Assembly: GCF_000717175.1 (NCBI RefSeq)
Contig: NZ_JNYD01000018.1
Location: forward strand, 47,709 to 111,708
Reading direction: 5' to 3'
From: Pseudonocardia autotrophica
Lineage (GTDB): Bacteria > Actinomycetota > Actinomycetes > Mycobacteriales > Pseudonocardiaceae
DNA: 64,000 nt
Under the pieces are notes generated by a model that was not told where the DNA came from, ran no database searches, and saw nothing but the letters and a program-made list of their open reading frames with translations. Below, piece by piece: positions 58,604 through 64,000 of the stretch (positions within the stretch are counted from its first letter, which is position 1; every line of letters starts with the position of its first letter). The position numbers and the translations under genes are program-made.

Positions 58604-58690
58604 GCGGTCCTCCGTATGTGGTGGCGGTCACGTCGGGAGAAAAGCTATGAAATCACATCTCAAAGTTCTCGACTAGGCTGTCCGGGCCGC

Positions 58691-58717
58691 GTGACACACT
58701 CGCGGCACCCGTGTCAC
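58691..58717. promoter_or_regulatory. GTGACAC-N13-GTGTCAC operator candidate
   Basis: GTGACAC (58691-58697), 13 bases, GTGTCAC (58711-58717), exact inverted repeat between the Fe-S operon and the GntR gene. FadR-type regulators bind palindromes of this kind; it is the likely site. Confidence 0.6.
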
Positions 58718-58745
58718 GGCTGGATCCGATCTTGTGGAGGTGCGC

Positions 58746-59543
58746 GTGCGGCTCCCCGCGGGCGACGCGCGACGGGCTGTCTTCGCTCCCCTGGACGACG
58801 GGGCCATGCGCAGCGAGGCCGTCGTGCGCCGGCTGGGCAGCGCGATCGGCCTCGGGATCATCGTCGACGGCGAGCAGCTCCCGTCGGAGCTCCAGCTGGC
58901 CGCGTCGCTCAACGTCTCCACGGTCACCCTGCGGGACGCGCTGTCGGACCTGCGGGCGCGCGGGCTCGTCGCGACCCGGCGCGGCAGAGGCGGGGGCAGC
59001 TTCGTCGTGGCGTCCGAGGAGGCGCTCACCGAGCTGAGCCGCGGGCGGCTGCGCGAGCTGGGCAGCACCGACCTGCGCGAGCTGGGGGACGTGCGGGCCG
59101 CCGTCAGCGGGACCGCTGCCCGGCTGGCGGCGGAGCGGGCCGCGGACTCCGAGATCGAGCGGCTCCGGGAGACGCTGGGGCGGCTCGCGGCGGCGCCCGG
59201 CGGCACCGAGCAGCGCCGGATCGAGGGGCGCTGGTTCATCGACATCGCCGCGGCCGCGCAGTCCGTCCGGCTCACCCGGGAGGAGATCGAGCTGCAGTTC
59301 GAGCTGGGCCAGCTGCTCTGGGGCACGGAGCGGACGGAGGCCGAGCTGGCGGCCACCATCGCGGACCACCACCGGGTCGTCGACGCGATCGCGGCCCGCG
59401 ACCCCGCGACGTCGCGCCGGCTGGTCGAGGAGCACGTCGCCGCGGTCACGGCGCAGCTGATGGACGCACACGTGCGGCTCACCCGGCGCGGCCACCGGCG
59501 GGCCGACCACACCGACGCCTACCCCGAGGCGGCCGGTTCGTGA
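58746..59543 (+). CDS. GntR-family (FadR-type) transcriptional regulator
   Basis: 265 residues. Winged helix-turn-helix at about 14-75 (GEQLPSELQLAASLNVSTVTLRDALSDLRARGLV, in parts), then an FCD-type helical ligand domain (about 95-235) with the metal or carboxylate residues ADHHRVVDAIAARD and RRLVEEHVA. GTG 58746 is chosen because GGAGG lies 5 bases before it. It is divergent from the FAD/Fe-S operon and overlaps the Cache gene by 4 bases. It probably controls the operon in response to its substrate, such as a hydroxy acid. Confidence 0.88.
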   Translation: MRLPAGDARRAVFAPLDDGAMRSEAVVRRLGSAIGLGIIVDGEQLPSELQLAASLNVSTVTLRDALSDLRARGLVATRRGRGGGSFVVASEEALTELSRGRLRELGSTDLRELGDVRAAVSGTAARLAAERAADSEIERLRETLGRLAAAPGGTEQRRIEGRWFIDIAAAAQSVRLTREEIELQFELGQLLWGTERTEAELAATIADHHRVVDAIAARDPATSRRLVEEHVAAVTAQLMDAHVRLTRRGHRRADHTDAYPEAAGS

Positions 59544-60247
59544 GCGCCCCCGCGGACCAGGCCGCACTCGTCATCGAATCGGTGGTCGAGCGGGTCTTCC
59601 GCTCGGTCGCCGAGGTGCACGACGGCCTGTTGGCGGGGTACCGCGCCGCCGGCGCCCGCGGCGCGCGGATGTGCGACCGGGACGTCACCGCGCTCCGGGA
59701 GCCCCTGCTGGCCCTGCTCGCCCGGGAGCGGGAGGTCGCCGTCGGGATGGGCGTGATCGTGGCGCCGGGGCTGCTCGCCGACCGGCCCCTGCGGATGGAG
59801 TGGTGGCAGGCCGACGAGGCGGCGGGGCGTCCCGCCGAGCCGGTGATGCTGGAGGTGGACCTCAACCCGGCCAGCGTGGGCTTCTACGACTACGCCTCCG
59901 CCGAATGGTTCACGGTGCCGCGGCGCACCGGCCGGCGACACGTCGTCGGGCCCTACGTGGACGTGCACGGCACGGATCGCTACCTGCTCACCCTGACCCT
60001 GCCGGTGATTGCCGACGGGGAGTTCGTCGGGGTCGCCGGCGCGGACGTGCCGGTCGCGCGGTTCGAGACCCTCGTGCTGCGCGAGCTGGGAGACCTGGCC
60101 GCGGACGTGGTGGTGGTCAACCCGGAGGACCGGGTGGTCTTCTCCACCTCGGCGCGATGGCTTGCGGGCTCGCGCGCGGATCTCTCCGGGGCGGCGGACG
60201 TCCACGCCCTTCCCGAGCCACACTGGCGCGTCGCCGTCCCCCACTGA
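59540..60247 (+). CDS. soluble Cache-domain protein paired with the GntR regulator
   Basis: 235 residues without a signal peptide or membrane segment. The middle has a Cache/PAS-like ligand fold: FYDYASAEWFTVPRRTG then GPYVDVHGTDRYLLTLTLPVIADGEFVGVAGADVPVARFE (in parts, about 116-180). Cache domains usually sit outside the membrane in receptors; a soluble one next to a GntR gene suggests a cytoplasmic sensor that may modify the regulator or bind the same ligand. GTG 59540 overlaps the GntR stop by 4 bases. Function otherwise unknown. Confidence 0.75.
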   Translation: MSAPADQAALVIESVVERVFRSVAEVHDGLLAGYRAAGARGARMCDRDVTALREPLLALLAREREVAVGMGVIVAPGLLADRPLRMEWWQADEAAGRPAEPVMLEVDLNPASVGFYDYASAEWFTVPRRTGRRHVVGPYVDVHGTDRYLLTLTLPVIADGEFVGVAGADVPVARFETLVLRELGDLAADVVVVNPEDRVVFSTSARWLAGSRADLSGAADVHALPEPHWRVAVPH

Positions 60248-60269
60248 CGCGAACGCCGCTCTCGCTCGG

Positions 60270-61313
60270 TCAGCGCGACAGGCGGGCGGCCTCGCGGTCC
60301 GCGCCCTCGGTGAGCGCGCCGCCGCGGGAGCCCGCGAGCTTGGCCCGGAGGTGCTCGCCGACCGTCACCGGCTCGTACAGGGCGGGGTGTTCGGCGTCGA
60401 CGCACGTGGGCAGCGGCGCGATCACGGCGTCGACGTCGCCGTCGTGGAAGAAGGCGGCGGAGCGGCGCGGGACCAGGACCCCGTCGACGCGCGGGGCGGC
60501 CACGCGGTGCAGGGTCGAGACCCAGCGGTCGTTGGTCCAACGGGCGAGCGCGTCGCCGAGGTTGACCAGCAGGGCGCCGGGCGCCGGCCCGACGGGGTGC
60601 CAGCGACCCTCGCCGTCGAGGATCTCCAGGCCGGGCACCGCATCGGCCCACAGCACGGTGACGATGCCGTAGTCCGTGTGCGCGCCCATGCCGACCTGCT
60701 CGGGCTCGAGCTCGGCGTCGACCGACGGCAGCCGGTAGTTGATCATCCGCAGGACGTCCACCGAGTGGCCGGTGAAGCCGGCCAGGTGGTCCTCGCCGAG
60801 CCCGAGGGCGCGGCCGAACACGCGCGTCATCGTCCGGGCGACCCGGCCGGCGGCGGCGAACCAGGCCTCGACGGCCGGGCGGAAGCCGGGGGTGTCCGGC
60901 CAGATGTTGGTCCCGTAGTCCGCCTCGGACAGGGCCAGGCCGGGGAAGTCGCTCGCCTGGGTGCCCACGTTGAACGCCTCGAAGAGGTCGGCGGCCGAGA
61001 CGAGGCCGAGGCTGTTGGCCAGCGACTCGGACTTCGGCGGGGTGTAGCCGCGGTTCACGCCGGGCGGGCAGCGGTAGGCGGACTTGGCCGCGAGGTCCTC
61101 GGCGAAGAACGCGTCCATGGCGGCGGTGAAGGCGTCGAGCGTCCCCTGCGGGATCCCGTGCCCGACGACCTGCATGAACCCGACCGTCCGGGCGGCGTGG
61201 TCCGCGGCGCGGGCCACCGCCTCACGGTCCTCCTCGGTGCCCTCCGTGCGGAACGGGCTGATGTCGATGATCGGGACGTCGAGGACGCCGTCGCGGGTCT
61301 CGGCGACTGCCAT
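60270..61313 (-). CDS. 2-oxoglutarate-Fe(II) oxygenase (isopenicillin-N-synthase-like)
   Basis: 347 residues. The Fe site is His212-Thr-Asp214 (GAHTDYG) and His269 (STLHRV), with the 2-oxoglutarate-binding Arg284 and Ser in VPRRSAAFF. N-terminal DIOX_N part: VPIIDISPF and GFMQVVGHGIP. Such enzymes hydroxylate, desaturate or dealkylate small molecules. Start ATG 61313 is preceded by GAGGAG. It is divergent from the XRE-cupin gene, with operator-like repeats between, so it is probably induced by that regulator's ligand. The substrate is unknown. Confidence 0.9.
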   Translation of the reverse strand: MAVAETRDGVLDVPIIDISPFRTEGTEEDREAVARAADHAARTVGFMQVVGHGIPQGTLDAFTAAMDAFFAEDLAAKSAYRCPPGVNRGYTPPKSESLANSLGLVSAADLFEAFNVGTQASDFPGLALSEADYGTNIWPDTPGFRPAVEAWFAAAGRVARTMTRVFGRALGLGEDHLAGFTGHSVDVLRMINYRLPSVDAELEPEQVGMGAHTDYGIVTVLWADAVPGLEILDGEGRWHPVGPAPGALLVNLGDALARWTNDRWVSTLHRVAAPRVDGVLVPRRSAAFFHDGDVDAVIAPLPTCVDAEHPALYEPVTVGEHLRAKLAGSRGGALTEGADREAARLSR

Positions 61314-61331
61314 GATGCTGCTCCTCGTGAG

Positions 61332-61383
61332 AAATGATTGCTCTCGACTATCATTCTGCTCGGTTCGACTGTCAAGGACTGTC
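61332..61383. promoter_or_regulatory. operator region between the oxygenase and XRE genes
   Basis: AATGAT, 11 bases, ATCATT at 61333-61355, and a direct repeat GACTGTC at 61367-61373 and 61377-61383, ten bases apart. Both fit binding of the XRE-cupin regulator, one of them possibly overlapping its own promoter. Confidence 0.55.
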
Positions 61384-61403
61384 GATGCGGTCAGGAGGAG
61401 CGG

Positions 61404-62003
61404 GTGGAGGACGAGGCGGCGCTCAACGCTCGGGTGGGGGCCACGATCCGGGCGCTGCGGGAGAAGACCGGGCTGTCCATGCGCGAGCTGGCGCGGCGGG
61501 CCGGGGTGAGCCAGCCGTTCCTCTCGCAGATCGAGCGGGGCGTCAGCGCGCCGTCGATGATCACGACGTACCGGCTGGCCGAGGCGCTCGGGGAGCGGCC
61601 GGGCGCGCTGCTGCCCGCTCCCGACGGCACCGGGATGACGGTGGTGCGGGCCGGCGAGGGCCGCGAGATCCCGGTCGCCAACCGGCCGGACGCGGCGCGT
61701 GGGCGGGCGCTGGTGATGCAGCCGGGGAACCCGCTCGAGGTGATCGAGTACGTCGTCGCGCCGGGGGAGTACCTCGAGGAGTGGTTCGCGCTCCCCGGCG
61801 ACATGGCCGTCTACGTGGTCGACGGGCGGCTCGAGGTGGAGGTCGAGGGCGCGGGGACGGTGGTGCTGGGGCCGCGCGAGCTCGTCGCCCACCCTGCCTC
61901 GGCGCGCCACCGCTGGCGGGTGCACGGCGAGGCGCCCGTCCACGTGCTGCTCACCATCGCCCACCCGCCAGAGGGTCCCACTCTCCGCCCACCCCGCTCG
62001 TGA
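61404..62003 (+). CDS. XRE-family regulator with C-terminal cupin sensor domain
   Basis: 199 residues. HTH_3 at about 8-65 (LREKTGLSMRELARRAGVSQPFLSQIERG) and a C-terminal cupin (about 105-190) with PGEYLEEWFALPGDMAVYVVDGRLEVEVEG. The usual cupin His metal ligands are not obvious here (the first motif lacks HxH), so the sensor may bind an organic ligand. GTG 61404 is chosen because AGGAGG lies 5 bases before it. It is divergent from the oxygenase and likely controls it. The 22-bp repeat array begins 47 bases after its stop. Confidence 0.85.
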   Translation: MEDEAALNARVGATIRALREKTGLSMRELARRAGVSQPFLSQIERGVSAPSMITTYRLAEALGERPGALLPAPDGTGMTVVRAGEGREIPVANRPDAARGRALVMQPGNPLEVIEYVVAPGEYLEEWFALPGDMAVYVVDGRLEVEVEGAGTVVLGPRELVAHPASARHRWRVHGEAPVHVLLTIAHPPEGPTLRPPRS

Positions 62004-62050
62004 CCCGACCAGCCGGTGTGCGGCGTCCGACCGGCGGGGCTGCAGAGCGC

Positions 62051-62147
62051 GACCCGCGGTGCCGGAACTCCCGACTCGCGGTGCCGGAACTCCCGACTCG
62101 CGGTGCCGGAACTCCCGACTCGCGGTGCCGGAACTCCCGACTCGCGG
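62051..62147 (-). repeat. 22-bp tandem array, four full units plus part, between XRE and serS
   Basis: Units of 22 bases start at 62051, 62073, 62095, 62117 and 62139 (partial). The core is CGACTCGCGG with GTGCCGGAACTCC between, matching the arrays in the OYE 1 gene but in the minus orientation and far more uniform. It fills the space between two convergent genes and ends four bases before the serS stop. Confidence 0.9.
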
Positions 62148-62150
62148 GGA

Positions 62151-63419
62151 TCAGGCGGGTTCGATGACCTCGAAGCCGGTGTAGGGGACGAGGGCGGGCG
62201 GGATGCGGACGCTGCCGTCGGGCTGCTGCCCCTGCTCCAGGACGGCGACGAGGGTGCGGCCGATCGGGAGGCCCGAGCCGTTGAGCGTGGCGGCGAAGCC
62301 CCGGGCGCCGTCCTTCGCCTTGGTCCGGATCGCGGCGCGGCGGGCCTGGAAGGTCCCGAAGTCCGACACCGAGCTGATCTCGCGGTACCGGCCCTGGCTG
62401 GGCAGCCACACCTCGATGTCGTAGGTGTACTCGGCGGAGAAGCCGATGTCGCCGGCCGCGAGCCGCACGACCCGGTAGGCCAGCCCGAGCGCCTGGACGA
62501 CGGCCTCGGCGTGGCCGAGCAGGACCTCCAGCTCCGCGCGCGACCGGGCCGGGTCGACGAAGCGGACCAGCTCGACCTTCGAGAACTCGTGCACGCGGAT
62601 CAGCCCGCGGGTGTCCTTGCCGTACGACCCGGCCTCCGAGCGGAAGCACGGCGTCTGTGCGGTGTAGGCCAGCGGGAGCTCCTCGGCGGCGAGGGTCTCG
62701 CGGGAGTGCAGGTTGGTCAGCGGCACCTCGGCCGTCGGGATGAGGAACAGCTCCCGGTCGGCGACCTCGGTGCGGAACAGGTCCTGCTCGAACTTGGGCA
62801 GCTGGCCCGTGCCGGTCATCGTCGGACGCGTGACCAGCGCCGGCACCGACCACTCGGTGTACCCGTGGCGCTCGGTGTGCAGGTCGAGGAAGAAGCGGGC
62901 GAGCGCGCGCTCGAGCGCGGCACCGCGGCCCTTGAGCACGGCGAACCGCGGGCCCGACAGCTTGGTCGCGCGCGCCAGGTCCAGGATCCCGAGCTTCTCG
63001 CCGAGGTCGACGTGGTCGAGGGGGTTCTCGACGGCCGGGATCTCGCCCCAGGTCCGGACCTCCTCGGCGTCCTCGTCGCTGGCGCCGTCGGGCAGCTCGT
63101 CGGCGGGCAGGTTCGGGATCTCGAGGAGGTACTCGGTGAGCTGGGCCTCGAGCTCCTTGTGCTCCTCCTCCGCGAGGGTGATCGCGGCCTTCGTCTCCCG
63201 CGCCTTCTCGACGAGGGCGGGCCGCTCCTCGGGGGACGCGCCCTTGACCGCCTTCTGCAGCCGGTTCGCCTCGGCCCGGGACTCGTCGCCCTTCTGGATG
63301 GCCGCGTTGCGGACGCCCAGGAGCTTCTCGAGGCGCTCCAGGTCGAGGGAGTAGCCGCGGCGCGCGAGCTTGCGCACCGCGTCGGTGGCGGGATCGAGCA
63401 GGACGCGGGGGTCGTGCAT
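62151..63419 (-). CDS. serS: seryl-tRNA synthetase
   Basis: 422 residues, class II synthetase. The N-terminal coiled-coil arm (about 28-100, with EARNRLQKAVKGASPEERPALVEKARETKAA in parts) contacts tRNA-Ser. Motif 2 is CFRSEAGSYGKDTRGLIRVHEFSKVE (in parts, about 265-290) and motif 3 is LNGSGLPIGRTLVAVLE (about 370-386). ATG 63419 is used; an upstream extension to 63518 would overlap non-coding sequence. The gene is essential and single-copy. It is divergent from the acyl-CoA synthetase. Confidence 0.97.
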   Translation of the reverse strand: MHDPRVLLDPATDAVRKLARRGYSLDLERLEKLLGVRNAAIQKGDESRAEANRLQKAVKGASPEERPALVEKARETKAAITLAEEEHKELEAQLTEYLLEIPNLPADELPDGASDEDAEEVRTWGEIPAVENPLDHVDLGEKLGILDLARATKLSGPRFAVLKGRGAALERALARFFLDLHTERHGYTEWSVPALVTRPTMTGTGQLPKFEQDLFRTEVADRELFLIPTAEVPLTNLHSRETLAAEELPLAYTAQTPCFRSEAGSYGKDTRGLIRVHEFSKVELVRFVDPARSRAELEVLLGHAEAVVQALGLAYRVVRLAAGDIGFSAEYTYDIEVWLPSQGRYREISSVSDFGTFQARRAAIRTKAKDGARGFAATLNGSGLPIGRTLVAVLEQGQQPDGSVRIPPALVPYTGFEVIEPA

Positions 63420-63568
63420 CGCCCGAGCGTATCGCCCGACCGCGGGGCGTTTTCCGCTCCTCCCCCACAGGAGGGTGGCGCCCGGGGGCGGGTCGTCGGC
63501 AGGATGAGTCGCGATCACGTGACCGGGCGCACAACGTTGCGCCGCCCGACCCTCCGAGGAGGACGCAG

Positions 63569-64000
63569 GTGACCACCTCCACCCCCGCGCTGCCGTCGTA
63601 CGCCTCCGGGATCTCCGACGTCCCGTTGCTGGGGGACACCATCGGGGACAACTTCGACCGGACGGTCGCGGCGGACCCGGAGCGGGAGGCGCTGGTCGAG
63701 GTCCCGACGGGCCGGCGGTGGACCTACGCCCAGCTGCGGGCGGACGTCGACGCCCTGGCCCTGGGTCTGGTGGCCGACGGAGTGGAGAAGGGCGACCGGG
63801 TGGGGATCTGGGCGCCGAACATGGCGGAGTGGACGTTGTTGCAGTACGCGACGGCGAAGCTCGGTGCGATCCTGGTGAACATCAACCCGAGCTACCGCAC
63901 CCACGAGTTGGAGTATGTGCTCAGGCAGGCGGGGATCTCGCTGTTGGTGGCGGCGCGGGAGTTCAAGACCTCGAACTACGCGGCGATGATCGAGGAGGTG
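63569..64000 (+). CDS. acyl-CoA synthetase (AMP-binding), truncated by window edge
   Basis: 144 residues are visible and the gene continues past the end. GTG 63569 follows GAGGAGG. Seen: FDRTVAADPEREALVEVPTGRRWTYAQLRADVDALALGLVADGVEKGDRVGIWAPN (in parts, about 28-85), then PNMAEWTLLQYATAKLGAILVNINPSYRTHELEY, the N-terminal half of ANL-superfamily acyl-CoA synthetases. The P-loop (usually S/TSGTTGxPK) lies beyond the window. It belongs to the medium- or long-chain fatty acid type, not further assignable. Confidence 0.85.
   Translation, partial: MTTSTPALPSYASGISDVPLLGDTIGDNFDRTVAADPEREALVEVPTGRRWTYAQLRADVDALALGLVADGVEKGDRVGIWAPNMAEWTLLQYATAKLGAILVNINPSYRTHELEYVLRQAGISLLVAAREFKTSNYAAMIEEV

Noticed and set aside
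57209..60247. A 1000-residue frame spanning the Fe-S gene, the GntR gene and the Cache gene
   Set aside because: Only its last 235 codons (from 59540) look like protein; the rest is antisense or out of frame to recognised genes.

Overview
The window is one contiguous stretch of a very GC-rich actinobacterial chromosome. It is dense and mostly single-copy, with no tRNA, rRNA, insertion sequence, phage or CRISPR array that I could find. Starts are often GTG, genes overlap by 4 bp, and terminators are GC-rich without a clear T-tract. A mycofactocin cluster, deazaflavin- and luciferase-type oxidoreductases and two aerobic CO-dehydrogenase-like operons point to a Pseudonocardia-like member of the Pseudonocardiales (inference; the genus is not proven here).

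Region 1 (about 1.6-14.3 kb) is conserved core. groEL (with two CIRCE operators), moeA, psd, pssA, a two-domain AAA ATPase, a LytR_C protein, a DUF3263 protein, def and thiD follow the gene neighbourhood I know from mycobacteria (the Rv0422c-Rv0440 region). A DUF559 nuclease-like gene and a cytoplasmic HtrA-like protease with a sequestered ribosome binding site are local additions.

Region 2 (14.4-22.4 kb) has a coxL-coxS-coxM operon for a molybdenum hydroxylase, small oxidative-metabolism genes, a methyltransferase that may belong to mycofactocin maturation, and a divergent HxlR regulator with a quinone oxidoreductase.

Region 3 (22.4-38.2 kb) is the mycofactocin region. A His-rich VWA/MoxR pair lies downstream of an NDMA-dependent methanol dehydrogenase. 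Then come mftA, mftB, mftC, two OYE/FadH-type oxidoreductases, mftE and mftF. No mftD or mftR is in the window. The first OYE gene carries two 7-unit arrays of 22-bp repeats in opposite orientation, both read through in frame.

Region 4 (38.4-51.5 kb) is molybdenum metabolism: a second operon coxS-coxL-coxM with coxG, then moaD, moaA, a Mop-domain regulator and modABC. With moeA, the window supplies molybdate uptake, several cofactor synthesis steps and two enzymes that need the cofactor. A P1 peptidase gene is preceded by about 70-bp palindromic repeats.

Region 5 (51.5-64 kb) has a secreted subtilase, a catabolic operon (aldehyde dehydrogenase, luciferase-like oxidoreductase, small protein, FAD oxidase, CCG-type Fe-S protein) divergent from a GntR/FadR regulator and a soluble Cache protein, a 2OG-Fe(II) oxygenase with a divergent XRE-cupin regulator, serS, and the start of an acyl-CoA synthetase cut by the window edge. 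Two home-grown repeat families link the regions: perfect palindromes beginning GTGAGYGGC at gene ends, and the 22-bp arrays.
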